This document shows positions 50,401 to 60,370 of a DNA stretch of 64,000 bases, in pieces. The DNA is taken from NCBI GenBank assembly GCA_009746045.1, contig RPFO01001628.1:45351-109350 (forward strand), read 5' to 3'. The position numbers and the translations under genes are program-made. The notes under the pieces were generated by a model. That model worked only from the letters and a program-made list of their open reading frames with translations, searched no databases and was not told where the DNA came from. This DNA is from Mesostigma viride. Its lineage: Eukaryota; Streptophyta; Mesostigmatophyceae; Mesostigmatales; Mesostigmataceae. The stretch's first letter is position 1, and every line of letters starts with the position of its first letter.

Positions 50401-52730
50401 GGCATCATTAAAATTAAATTAAAGTAAATTATAACATGCCTAGCTCCGTTGGGAGATCATGTAGCACATATTCCTTGATGGATGGTGGAGTGGAGAGAGC
50501 CGCGTAATCTGACTATCCTAACGCTAATCTATCTAGTCTAGAAAAATCCTAACTAGTAGGGTAACCCTACTCATCAAAACGCCTCCTCCGCTTGGGGGGA
50601 GGTGGCTTGCCCACCTAGGGTCGGGCGTGTGAGCCTTGACAATCTTCTGCCACCGCGTCTTGTTCTGCATGGCAGTCCAAAGATTAAGGGAGAGAGAGTG
50701 GATGCGGTATTCAAACTGGGCTGGGACCAGTAGGTCATCCAGCAACATCTGGGTGTAGTTCGTGACATGTTTCCCTACCCTTTTGGGAATGCCCTTGGGG
50801 CCAGGCCAGGTCAGAATATGCCGCCCTGGCTGGCCAAGCCGCTGGGGGCCTGCCAGACCAAGGGCGGTGTCGACCTGGCTGGTGCGAGCAAGGTGTCCTA
50901 CAAATGCTATCCTACGCTGTCTAATCTCGTCCGAAATACGAGGCATGCCCTGATACAGAGTCTCTAATGACGGGCGCTTGGAAAACCCTACGTTCAGGAC
51001 CTGTCGGAGCATCCTGTAAACTGTGCCGTCTAGCTTAATAATAGCTGCCAGTGTGGGTGTGAGTGTCCACGCCTCGGCGCCATACGTGAGCACCGTGAGG
51101 ACGAGGACCTTGAAGAGCATGCGCTTGCGGTGCTCGCCCAGGCCCTTGGAGCGCCAGTAGGTGTTGAGCGAACGGAGCCTAGCCCAGGCCAGGCCGATGG
51201 GGATGTCCACATCGTCGGCGGTGTCAGGGAGCCAGCTCCCCAACAGTTTGAAGCGATCGCGGAACGGGACCTCCGTCCCGTCGAGCAGGCGCGGCAGCGG
51301 CGGTGTACTGCATGGAGGCCCCAATCACCATCGCCTCAGTTTTGACACTAATCTCCAACCCCACCGCCCTCGCCTCCAGGCCCAGACAGTCCAGCCAGGT
51401 CCGTGAATGTGCTCGGGGCTCGCGATGAGGGTGGTGTCATCCGCATACGGCATAAATCAGGTCGGCCAGGCGGTAACCAGGTTTAACCCCGCCGTGCTCT
51501 TTCTCGTCAAGGATGTCCAAGCCTGGCTCGAACCCCTTAAGTAAGAGCATGCAGTAATTAAGCGCGCACGTGCCCGGCGCATGACGTGATCCACGACAAT
51601 AATGAACAGGTATGGGGACAGGACACAACCTTACCACACCCCGTGGTGAAGGCCGGGGGAATGGTGGGGTGGTGCCTTCCGCAGTCCGCACTACTGCCCA
51701 TGTGAGCCCTCATACAGTCGACGAATGGCAGCAATAAACGCTGCTGGTACCCGATCCAGAGCTAGGATGGCCCAAAGAGCCTCCCAGAGGACCGTGTCAA
51801 AGGCCTTGATATAGTCAACAAAAATGAAGACCAGCGGCAAACTGTCAGGGCAAAGGCGACGCACCTCCTCCATCAACTGCTGGCGCGCGACAAACACAGC
51901 CATGACAGTGTTACGACCACGACGGAAACCCATCTGAGACTCACCCAGGTGTGGGTCCAGCGCGGCGCGGAGCCTGTGCAGCATCATGCGCATGAAGACC
52001 TTCAGCGCGCCGGGCGCTCTGGAGGCAGACACCCCGGTAGTTACTGGGGTCAGCAGCAGAGCCCTTCTTGTACAGCATGACGCGGATGGCCGTCTGCCAC
52101 TCAGAAGGCGGATCGAGGCTCGTCAGAAAGCAGGACACGGTTGCAGAACGCCAGCAGAAGATCCCTAACCGCCGGATCAGGGGTCTTCAGCAGCTCAGCA
52201 GAAAGGTGGTCGGCACCGACCGCCGCATCGTACCGCAGGCGAGCAAGGGCGCCGTCCAATTCCTTCAAAGTGAAGGGGTGGGCGACGTCGTCGGTGGCAA
52301 GGCAGCCCTCCTGCAAGGCGGGGACTTGGTAATCCGCGGCCGAGGAGGGGGGCGCTGGCGGCGGCGGGGGTCCGGCAACCCCGAGGCGGGCGGCTGTCTC
52401 GGGGTGCGAAGCGGCGGGGGGGGGGCGCGAGCCCCACCGGTCAAGGAAACATTGTGGGCCAACCGTCGGTCTAGGCTGACCGGCGCCGTGCCGTCCCCCG
52501 TGTGCTCCACCGGGGTGCGCTGCCGCCGGCCGCCGAGCCGGTCGAGGTGGTACCACATGTCCTTGCCCTGGTTGCGAGCTTGGCAGGCCTTGGCATCTGC
52601 GATGCACTGGGCCGCCTCCGCGTCCTGAGCGTGCTCGTAGTCGACTTCATGGTAGGAAGCTAGTTGTCTAGTAGATGGAGTCCATCGATTATGGGATAGC
52701 TTAGGTGCATTACAGCACGTTTGAAATGAT
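50401..52730 (-). mobile_element. Decayed LINE L2, 5'-truncated
   Basis: Minus strand, same family as L3 and the LINE piece in element A. It keeps the RT with 3' region; the 3' end is in AT-rich DNA near 50400-50440. The 5' border is around 52700. Confidence 0.75.
50533..52730 (-). pseudogene. L2 reverse transcriptase ORF2 remnant
   Basis: From 5' to 3': a pre-RT region in the frames 52765-52265 and 52607-52101 (KELDGALARLRYDAAVGADHL), RT core 52032-51691 (ESQMGFRRGRNTVMAVFVARQ, FIFVDYIKAFDTV), a short piece 51691-51437 with DLIYAVCG where YADD is expected, and the post-RT region 51324-50533 (RMLFKVLVLTVLTYGAEAWTL, RRIAFVGHLARTSQ). At least four frame changes; the catalytic box is lost. Not functional. 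Confidence 0.85.
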
Positions 52731-53082
52731 ATTAGCGCCCAGCATAACTTATATAGTACCTTCAATTAGCTCTGGCACCTTGTGGCCATCAGCTTGCGCC
52801 TTAGCCGACGTCTTGAGCCCAGTCCTCACCTTTGTACATAGCATAATAAGAGCCTATGCGTCATCCTACCTATATAATTATTGCAGTAGTTGTATTGCAC
52901 CCACAGTGTTGCATGCGCCCCGGCACCACGCTCTGGAGAGAGCGCTCCGGTGGCCTGCCTGGCTGCCCACTTGCGGCAGTGCATGAGAGAAGCTAGGGCG
53001 CCCTCCCTCCTTCTCGCTGTGTATATAGGGTTGAAGGTTCCTTTACTCTGTATTGGCACCCACGTGACGCAGTCAAGTGCTT
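52731..53082. other. Unassigned DNA
   Basis: No gene. CACGTGACGCAGTCA at 53061-53075, followed by AT-rich repeats, recurs at 55249-55263 just outside element Y1. Confidence 0.5.
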
Positions 53083-53168
53083 ATTAATTAATTAGGATAG
53101 GATTTTATTAATTAATTAGGATAGGATTTTATTAATTAACTAGGATAGGATTAATAATTAATTAATGG
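53083..53168. repeat. AT-rich tandem repeat (~27-30 bp unit)
   Basis: About three copies of TTAATTAATTAGGATAGGAT-type units, the last degenerate. Confidence 0.85.
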
Positions 53169-53904
53169 TAGGAACTAATCCCTGGAACAGGATGTGAATT
53201 ACATTAAGCTGGGCGGCGATGGCGGAGGTGGTGGTGGTGGTGTGGTTCATCAGCATGGCTGCCCAGGTCTGGGTGGGAGGGGCATCGCCGGCAGGGCCAG
53301 CAGGGGCTGCAGGCCGGGCGGCGATGTCCTTCACCGCCTGGGCAGTGATGCCTGCGGTGTTTTGCAGTCGATGGCGATGGCATTGTCCTGCAGGCGTTTG
53401 TCGATGGCGAGGAGCTGGGCGGTGAGGGCGTCGGTGGTGGTGGCCGGGTGGAGGCGAGGAGCTTGGAGGTGGCGGTGGTGGCGGAGGAGAGTAGGGAAAG
53501 CTCAGCAGCCAGCGTGCCGCCCATGGGCGCCACATCTGCGGCGAGGGGTGTCACGTGCTGCACTACGGCCTGGTTGATGATGGAGCGGATTTCGGAGGTG
53601 GAATGCATGGAATTAGTGGGAGCCCAGATCTCGGCGACAGAGCGCCCGAGGAGGGAGCAGAGGGCAAGGAGCTGAAGGCGGGGGCGGGGGAAGCTGGACA
53701 GATCCGGCGCGAAAGCACCGACCACGCGGCCAGGCGGAATGAGGCGACCTTGGACGTAAAGGTGCTGGCACAGGGCAAGAAGCGAGGTGCGCGACCCGTA
53801 GAACAGGGCGCTCATAAGCTGGGTGGGCGGGCTTGACCTCCATGTGGTTGAGGTGACGTCAAAGTCGATTTCGATCTTTCCAGCTCGGCTCGGCAGGGGG
53901 CCGA

Positions 53905-54110
53905 AGTTAGGTTAATATTGCGCGGAAACCTTTTTGCCACTTGGGCTACTCAGGTTCCGCACAATATTACCGGCGATAACCACTCGCCGGACACTCAAGT
54001 TCACGACGTCGTGAACTTGAGTGTCCGGCGAGTGGTTATCGCCGGTAATATTGTGCGGAACCTGAGTAGCCCAAGTGGCAAAAAGGTTTCCGCGCAATAT
54101 TAACCTAACT
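53905..54110. repeat. FB2 palindrome 1 (206 bp, perfect)
   Basis: Starts AGTTAGGTTAATATTG and ends with its complement; no loop at the centre (CACGAC/GTCGTG). Confidence 0.95.
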
Positions 54111-54346
54111 AAAACCTAGCCTCTTGGGGCGAGGACGAATCACTAGGCTCGGAACACCCGTATGCATGAATATGATCGAATATAAGCATCTCGTTGGTGC
54201 AAATATCGATATGAATATGATCGAATATGAGCATCTCCTTGGTGCGCATATGATTAGAGCCGGGTGCCAAATCGGAACGAATTATTCCCCCAAATAATCC
54301 GCTTCCGAGTGGATTCGAACCTGCGCCCCGCAAGGATCCAGGTCTT
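54111..54346 (-). repeat. FB2 spacer with B-box-like sequence
   Basis: Minus strand GGTTCGAATCC at plus 54311-54321, as in FB1. Starts AAAACCTAGCCTC and ends AGGTCTT: again complementary ends next to the palindromes, with one mismatch. Inside, a ~60-bp unit with GAATATGATCGAATAT and GAGCATCTC is repeated about twice (54165-54250). Confidence 0.7.
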
Positions 54347-54556
54347 AGTTAGGTTAATATTGCGCGGAAACCTTTTTGCCACTTGGGCTACTCAGGTTCC
54401 GCACAATATTACCGGCGATAACCACTCGCCGGACACTCAAGTTCACGACGTTGTGAACTTGAGTTAGTGTCCGGCGAGTGGTTATCGCCGGTAATATTGT
54501 GCGGAACCTGAGTAGCCCAAGTGGCAAAAAGGTTTCCGCGCAATATTAACCTAACT
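54347..54556. repeat. FB2 palindrome 2 (near-perfect)
   Basis: As palindrome 1 but with TAGT inserted right of the centre and a C-to-T change, so the hairpin would have a small bulge. Confidence 0.95.
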
Positions 54557-54715
54557 GCCGATATCCTCAGGGCGGCTGCGTTTAGGCTCAGGCGATGCAG
54601 AGGGCGAGGCAAGCCCGGGAGGGGGCTGGGCAAGTTCCACCAGTGCGCGACTAGTGTCACCGCTGCCTTCCGGGCCTGAGGGCGAAGCTGCAGCCGGATC
54701 GAGCTGCAGACGCAT

Positions 54716-55279
54716 TTTCAGGGCTTAGCGCATCCGCCAGGCTGCGTTGCGTGGAAGAGCGTTTGCTCGTCATATATTGCATGATAGCTTCGGAAAATTA
54801 TATCAGTGTGTGCGTCTTAGAAAGACGAAGCGATTGTGATAGTTCACGGCCGAATTTGGTGCCCAAACGTGAAAGTTATGAGCTCCGCCGTCAGCCATGG
54901 CTATCTCGTGGCTCGTGGCTGTTCCTGGATGCCTAGCCATAATCATGCATCTTATTCCACCCCATATCATCTTATTCCACCCCATGTCATGCAGGTCTTC
55001 TTTTAGGCCATCTCCCCATGTCGCACCGTGCGAGCATGATCGGGATGCATGATCCATCATGGTGGTGCAGGTGCACACTGTTCCCCCCGAGCAGGTGGCA
55101 GACTGGCAGTTTACATCCTCCCCGTGCAGGTTGTAGCCCAGACTGTATGATTAAATATACCCATATGCCCCTTCTCAGGGATATGTGTTGCATATGATCC
55201 CCACGGAGATGATCCCATATGTTCCACTCCCACTGAGGACTTATGCTCACGTGACGCAGTCACGTGTCTATAAATTAAT
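54716..55279. other. Unassigned DNA
   Basis: No gene supported. Ends with CACGTGACGCAGTCA (55249-55263), also seen at 53061. Confidence 0.5.
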
Positions 55280-55410
55280 TTCTATTAACCGTGGAACTCC
55301 AGGGTAACCAGACTCTTTATTAAAACAATGAGTGGAGCACATACAAAAGGCAGGCCACATCCCGGCCGCCGATGCTCATGGGAACACTTATTGCTTGGCA
55401 AAGGCTAGCC
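55280..55410 (-). repeat. Y1 split repeat B2
   Basis: 131 bp, matching B1 at 55878-56008. Its plus-strand left end (TTCTATTAACC) marks the 3' end of the element. Confidence 0.9.
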
Positions 55411-55443
55411 GTACCCCCAAACACGCAGGGAGGGTGGGCGGGA

Positions 55444-55676
55444 AAAGAAAAGAGGCCGACCTTAGCTAGGTGGGTTTGTTTTTGTCCTTTTTTGCGTGTC
55501 ATGCGGCCTTGGCCCGGACGGCATTTTTTCGCCACGCAAATGTTGCGTCTGAACAAATGACGCAATGTGGCGTTCTAATTGTCGGCAGCTTACGTAAGGC
55601 TGCCGGGGCTATTAGATCACATATTGCGTGAGAGAAAGAATCTAGATCTAGTTAATCACTACGCCATGAGCCAAGA
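55444..55676 (-). repeat. Y1 split repeat A2
   Basis: 233 bp, matching A1 at 60371-60603 with a few substitutions. Contains an internal hairpin, GGCAGCTTACGTAAGGCTGCC. Confidence 0.9.
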
Positions 55677-55877
55677 AACCTAGACAGTGGCAGGTTTATA
55701 TCTAGCTCAACGTAGCTCCTGCCACCTGGCCAAGAAAAACTGGCCAAAGTTTTGGCCACGACTGATCCGGATCAGGCCGCACCGGCCTCAAAAGGTATGT
55801 CACGTGAACCCAATAACCTAGCTATAGCGGCTACCCTTCCATCTCACTATAAAGAAACTATGTTCAGAGAACCACGA
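55677..55877 (-). other. Y1 segment between A2 and B1
   Basis: About 200 bp present once, no ORF. In well-described PAT-type elements the two repeats adjoin, so this extra piece is either lineage-specific or a captured segment. Confidence 0.5.
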
Positions 55878-56008
55878 TTCTATTAACCGTGGAACTCCAG
55901 GGTAACCAGACTCTTTATTAAAACAATGAGTGGAGCACATACAAAAGGCAGGCCACATCCCGGCCGCCGATGCTCATGGGAACACTTATTGCTTGGCAAA
56001 GGCTAGCC
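55878..56008 (-). repeat. Y1 split repeat B1
   Basis: 131-bp direct repeat of B2, downstream of the ORF in element sense. Confidence 0.9.
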
Positions 56009-56086
56009 TTACCCTTATATCCCTCCCTGGCGATCCATGCCAGGGGCAAAGAACCTAGCATAATGACAGAGAAATGAACAACCAAA

Positions 56087-59000
56087 TTAGGTGGAGGGCA
56101 ATTTCAAAATAGCCCGCCAGGCCCGAGGGGGGCAGGCGGCCATGGCCCGAAGAATAACCTCAGGCAGCTGCACCTCCAAACTGCGGTGCAAGCCCACATA
56201 ATGGGCAACCGTGGAGCTGCTAAGCCAGCGCCCCCGGCCCTGGATGTCCCCCATGCTGCGACCCGCGAGGAAATCGTGAGTGGCACCTCCATGCCGCAGC
56301 CCGTGAATGGTGAAAATCTGGGCGACCCCCAAGGCCTGACTCGCAGCCTGCCAAATGCGCCGGAATTGCGGGTAGGTGAAAGGGAACACGGCCTCCCAAG
56401 CGTGCTTACCCGCGATGCAGTGACGGAGGATGGTTTCAGACATCACATCTTCTACCACCACTGACTGAGTCTTGCCCTTAGAGGTCTTGGTAGACCTCAG
56501 CAGTAGGGCGCCCCGTTGAGCCGGCCCAAGCCGAACGTCAGGCTGGAGGCGCACATGGCCAACACGGAGGTTCAGCGCCTCCGAGATTCGCAGGTAATGG
56601 CGGAACACGATGACAACCAGCAGGCCCGCAAGGCGCTGACCTTGCATGACCATCGTGCTGGCAAGTGCAAACGCCGCCTCCCATGGAATGGGAGGAGGGG
56701 CACGGGGGGGCACAAGTGTTTTCCACCCAGCGAGGACGCCACGGGCCAAGTCCCACCGCTTCACCATACCGGGATAATAAAGTTGCAACCCCATCAAGGC
56801 ATTGACACACACTTGGCGGCTGTACCCCCGAAAATGAGCCCAGGCGACATACGCACAAAATGTCTCCTCAAGGGTGTCAGCTCGTGACGATGACCCGTCC
56901 GCCCGCCCACCAGCCTCCCACCAAGTCAAGAGGGAATCAAGACCACGACGGTAGGCCAGCAAAGTAGCCGGCTTTACTTTCCCCTCTAGCAATGGAAGGT
57001 AGCTAACAGGTGCAGGGGGCCCCGGGTTAGGATGGATGCCTTCCGCGGTCAGGTCGCGCACCCAGCCTGCCAAGAAAGTCGCCATGGATTGGCCGCGAGA
57101 AACGCCATCGGCTGGTTGAAGTGCACTCGGCGTCCACACCCACTGGGAACGACTCCCCGTGGCGAGGGTCAGCGCGCACAAGCGGCGGCACTGCTTGTTG
57201 AGCTTGTGGGATGAGGACCGCCCCTTAGCCAAGCAGCCCAACGCCGCGGTGGAGTCCACCAACCTCACCACCCGCTTGCCTCGGTTTGCCAAGCTGCGCG
57301 CACTCCTCTCCACGCCCTTCACTGCAGCCCGCACCTCCTTCTCGTTGATGTGCATCCCCGGATCCCGCCAACGACTCCGGACCCCAACCCGCCATTGCTG
57401 GCTAGTGATTGCTTGTTGCGCCCGCGCGCTCAGTGGCCTAGGGCCAGCGTAGGCCACCTCACTTGGTATGAGCAAAGTCGGGTACCCCCGCACCTCTCGT
57501 GCCCTCGCCAGCTCCGTCACATCGCCCGGCTCCATGGTTGCGTACACGACACCTTGCCCGTAGGTGGACGCGTCAGATGCAACCACCTCACGGGCCAAAG
57601 GTGCGCTTCGGTCAACCCTTAGCATGGGAGCCAAGGCCAGGGCACACTCTAACTCCTCCCGCACCCCGGCCCACAGCACCCAGGATCGCTGCCCCCACCC
57701 TTGCAGGCTGATGAATTTGAAACATTGCTGCCAAATGGACAAGCAGCTGCGGCTTAACATCTGCAGCCACAACCACCGCCCCAAGACGGCAGCCAGCCCC
57801 TCGGCCGTAGCTCGGCCTCGAGTGAGTATAGCCTGCGTGTGGGCGATCACAAGGTTGAGCTGCTTGACCGTTGGTTCCAGCACGCCGTTCCGTCGGTGCA
57901 CCACCCCTAGGGCTTCTAGCTCGTCCCCTTCCAGGCTCGCCATCTTAGTCTTCTCCTTAGACGGCACAAGGTTGTTAGGGAGGTAGCCTTCCTCAATAGC
58001 GCGCGTGATGAGCTGGTTCACCGCCTCGCAGGTCCGCCCGTTGCTGGCCACCAAGTCATCAATGGTGATGGACAGCATGGGGGCAGGGGGGTTTTCCAGG
58101 TCAATCTGAAGCTCCCCGGCGCGCTCCTCCTTGTACTCGATGGCCAAGCGCAGTGGCTGGCCACACTCGTCGCGCACCAAGGTGAGCTCACCTGCGCTTG
58201 AGAGGTAGTTGACCTGGCGCCTCGGATCCAGGGCACCGGTCATGTAGAGCACCATCTCATGGATGGCCTCCCCCAGCGCCACCGCATGGGAATGTCCCAT
58301 GGCCAGCACCTTGAGCACGGGCCACACCTTCCGCCTGGGCCCTGCCAGACCTACGCTAGTCGACCACACACTAGGAAGCCCTTGGTAGTCCCACCACCAC
58401 TCGGGCACCTCGATGGAATAGTAGTATGACACGAGGTCGCTCTTGGCGCAGTAGCACCAGCCTTTGATGTAGACCTCCACGAGGATGCCCAGGTGGGGTA
58501 GCAGGATCTTGGGGGGGTCCACCCACAGCAGGTTGCCCAGCTTCCTGTTGACGATGAACCGAAGCTCACCCACCCCCTTGGCCACTCCAAAGCAGCCATC
58601 CACCCACTTGGGCCGCCTCTCCCGGAACGCCACCATGCCCACGCCCGCTGCCCGGCTCATGAGCTTGCCCCATTCAGCCATGGAGCATCCCCGGCTGGGC
58701 TTGGGCACATTCCAATACTTTGCGCTCGCCACGACCGCTGGCTTGATGCAGTTCTCTTCGCTGGCATATATCTCCCGCCAGCTCGGCCGCATAGCCAACA
58801 GGTCGAGCAGCCGTGCCTTCCCCGCCACCTCCGCCTTTGGTAGACTCACCGCGTCCGCGCGCAGTTGTTCATACTTATTCTGCTTCCCATATATTGCATC
58901 AGCACCTTCTTGCTCCTGGCCTGTCGCAACGCCCCCTACGCGGCGACTGTGCCAGGTGCAGTGCCTCTTGACCCTCGCAAGGGCCTCCTCCCTCCCCTTA

Positions 59001-60262
59001 GAGCACGCCCCTCTAGGGTTAGGAGGAGGGTCTTGCCCCCCTCCCCACAGCCAATTAAGCCAACGCACTACCTTGCATTGCAGTGTGTACTCGCGGTGGC
59101 GGCGCGTGGCACGCTGTCGCCGGCGTGCCGATCTCACCCTGCCCCACGCGGTGTACGCTGGCCTAAGTGGGTATGGCAGCGGGAAAAGGGAGCGGTCCCG
59201 CTGGGATTCTATTTCCCTACTTGTTGAGCCTTGCTGAGCTTGTCCAAGAGGATGGCAGTTTGGAGAGCTGCCTTGACAGCCGGGGTGGCTGACAGTGCAG
59301 CCTCCTCCCCCAATGGCAGGAGGTGGCTGGCCACCTTCCACCCCCCCCTCCTTGCCCTCCACCTGCAGCAAGGCCGCCACCACCCTCATTAGGTACTCCA
59401 TGCCCACAAGCTCCCCGGCTGCTGAGCCCAGCTCCTTGAGAAGGGTGTCCATGGCCAATGCAATGTTCATGACAATTTTCCTGTTCTCCATGTTCCGCCA
59501 ATTTCCAGGCTTTACCGTCATGACCCACGACCGGATTCCCATCCCATTGTCGCTGGCGTCCTCCAACACCCCCGGCAGCACCCGCTCCGAAACCCGATAT
59601 TTCACGCTCTTGGCTCGGCTTGGCAGCGCCACCCCTTTCGAGGCCTTGAAGTGGCTTCCCGCCCCCTCCATTCCTCCCAGCGCTGCCTTCAAACCTTGCA
59701 TGAATTTCTCGGCTGCGACCTCCCCCTCCTCGTCCTCCTCGTCGTCCTGATTTTCGGTTTCCGGAGGTGCCCCAACGAATGTCGCCAACCTCGCCCTCAT
59801 TTCCTTTCCGACAGCCCCCCCACCTGCCGAAACCTTGGCCGCGCCTTTCGGCTTGGCCATTTTTCGCTGCGCAGGTGTCGTTGGTGGCAGCGCCTGATCC
59901 TCCTCCTCGTCCGCCGCGAGATCTGCCACGGCCAGCAGTTTTGCCACCAACGTTCCGTTTGGGTCACGTGCGTCCAACACGTCGCCAACATCAACGTGAT
60001 CGGCCAGCAACTGCACGACAGACTTCAGCTGGCTCGAGCTCCACGAGCTGGCGTCCGTCACCCAGTCCTCGGCACCGAAGACCTGCTCGACTGCCCCCAC
60101 CGCCTCTGCGGGGCTGATGCACTTGGCGAGCAGAGTGGCGAGCTGCTTCTTTTTGGCGCTGAAGGCGACTGGCGCGTGACTGGCGGCAGCAGCCCGAGGT
60201 GTGGGCGTCCCGTCCTCCCCGCGCGCTGCCTGCCCTCCTGTAGCTTTGCGCCCCTTCGGCAT
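56087..60262 (-). CDS. Y1 Gag-RT-RNase H-tyrosine recombinase polyprotein
   Basis: 1391 residues, ATG 60262 (MPKGRKA). Residues 1-300 are Gag-like with an acidic EEDEEGE run. RT: CAKSDLVSYYYS, catalytic ITIDDLV (~732), then PSKEKTKM. RNase H: VASDASTYG (~895), NEKEVRA, LVDSTAALGC (~1002). A 2A-like GIHPNPGPP follows (residue ~1075; plus 57014-57040). Tyrosine recombinase: Arg in HYLRISEAL (~1224), HGLRHGG (~1319), GRW and Tyr in VAHYVG (~1354): the R-HxxR-W-Y set is complete. Residues ~330-460 are Arg/Pro-rich and look non-coding; a ~335-nt intron (about 59220-58885) plus a small frame offset would remove them. No zinc knuckle found. Confidence 0.85.
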   Translation of the reverse strand: MPKGRKATGGQAARGEDGTPTPRAAAASHAPVAFSAKKKQLATLLAKCISPAEAVGAVEQVFGAEDWVTDASSWSSSQLKSVVQLLADHVDVGDVLDARDPNGTLVAKLLAVADLAADEEEDQALPPTTPAQRKMAKPKGAAKVSAGGGAVGKEMRARLATFVGAPPETENQDDEEDEEGEVAAEKFMQGLKAALGGMEGAGSHFKASKGVALPSRAKSVKYRVSERVLPGVLEDASDNGMGIRSWVMTVKPGNWRNMENRKIVMNIALAMDTLLKELGSAAGELVGMEYLMRVVAALLQVEGKEGGVEGGQPPPAIGGGGCTVSHPGCQGSSPNCHPLGQAQQGSTSREIESQRDRSLFPLPYPLRPAYTAWGRVRSARRRQRATRRHREYTLQCKVVRWLNWLWGGGQDPPPNPRGACSKGREEALARVKRHCTWHSRRVGGVATGQEQEGADAIYGKQNKYEQLRADAVSLPKAEVAGKARLLDLLAMRPSWREIYASEENCIKPAVVASAKYWNVPKPSRGCSMAEWGKLMSRAAGVGMVAFRERRPKWVDGCFGVAKGVGELRFIVNRKLGNLLWVDPPKILLPHLGILVEVYIKGWCYCAKSDLVSYYYSIEVPEWWWDYQGLPSVWSTSVGLAGPRRKVWPVLKVLAMGHSHAVALGEAIHEMVLYMTGALDPRRQVNYLSSAGELTLVRDECGQPLRLAIEYKEERAGELQIDLENPPAPMLSITIDDLVASNGRTCEAVNQLITRAIEEGYLPNNLVPSKEKTKMASLEGDELEALGVVHRRNGVLEPTVKQLNLVIAHTQAILTRGRATAEGLAAVLGRWLWLQMLSRSCLSIWQQCFKFISLQGWGQRSWVLWAGVREELECALALAPMLRVDRSAPLAREVVASDASTYGQGVVYATMEPGDVTELARAREVRGYPTLLIPSEVAYAGPRPLSARAQQAITSQQWRVGVRSRWRDPGMHINEKEVRAAVKGVERSARSLANRGKRVVRLVDSTAALGCLAKGRSSSHKLNKQCRRLCALTLATGSRSQWVWTPSALQPADGVSRGQSMATFLAGWVRDLTAEGIHPNPGPPAPVSYLPLLEGKVKPATLLAYRRGLDSLLTWWEAGGRADGSSSRADTLEETFCAYVAWAHFRGYSRQVCVNALMGLQLYYPGMVKRWDLARGVLAGWKTLVPPRAPPPIPWEAAFALASTMVMQGQRLAGLLVVIVFRHYLRISEALNLRVGHVRLQPDVRLGPAQRGALLLRSTKTSKGKTQSVVVEDVMSETILRHCIAGKHAWEAVFPFTYPQFRRIWQAASQALGVAQIFTIHGLRHGGATHDFLAGRSMGDIQGRGRWLSSSTVAHYVGLHRSLEVQLPEVILRAMAACPPRAWRAILKLPST
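57014..57040 (-). other. 2A-like motif GIHPNPGPP between RNase H and recombinase
   Basis: The NPGP core and Ile upstream fit 2A-type ribosome-skipping sequences, known from several retroelements, although the usual Asp-Val-Glu before NPGP reads Gly-Ile-His-Pro. It sits exactly at the domain border, so skipping would release the recombinase from RT-RH. Activity is inferred only. Confidence 0.4.
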
Positions 60263-60370
60263 TGCTGCTCAGGGCCAAAAATGGCTCCGACAGTAAAGGT
60301 TCGTCAAACCAGAGGTTCGTTTCCCCTGGCAAGCTGTCGCCGCCCTTTTTTTTCCAGGGTAACCAGGGAC

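Larger units (their letters stand above)
53905..54556. mobile_element. Foldback element FB2: two palindromes and a spacer
   Basis: Palindrome 53905-54110 (206 bp, centre 54007/54008), spacer 54111-54346 (236 bp), palindrome 54347-54556 (210 bp, with a 4-bp insertion and one substitution near its centre). Termini AGTT...AACT; GCCGA duplicated at 53900-53904 and 54557-54561. Same design, same palindrome length and clear stretches of similarity to FB1 (for example ATAACCACT and CAAGTT near the centre of the arms), but otherwise strongly diverged. The palindrome is so exact that a 61-codon ORF occurs identically on both strands (53918-54103 plus, 53912-54097 minus), a by-product. Confidence 0.9.
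53158..54715 (-). pseudogene. Unidentified ORF interrupted by FB2
   Basis: A start at 54715 (MRLQLDPAAA) leads a Pro/Ser-rich N-terminus up to the right FB2 duplication. With FB2 and one GCCGA copy removed the frame runs on through 53899 without stop into the ORF ending 53204: SALFYGSRTSLLALCQHLYVQGRL, LQLLALCSLLGRSVAEIW, SIINQAVVQHVTPLA. Near 53450-53380 the frame slips (Pro-rich read-through), and the original seems to go on in the frame ending 53158 (ITAQAVKDIAARP, TWAAMLMNHTTTTT). No domain recognised. It could be the first ORF of a LINE or another transposon structural gene, or a host gene. Confidence 0.45.

Noticed and set aside
53912-54103. Identical 61-codon ORFs on both strands
   Set aside because: A mathematical consequence of the perfect palindrome; no start context or homology.
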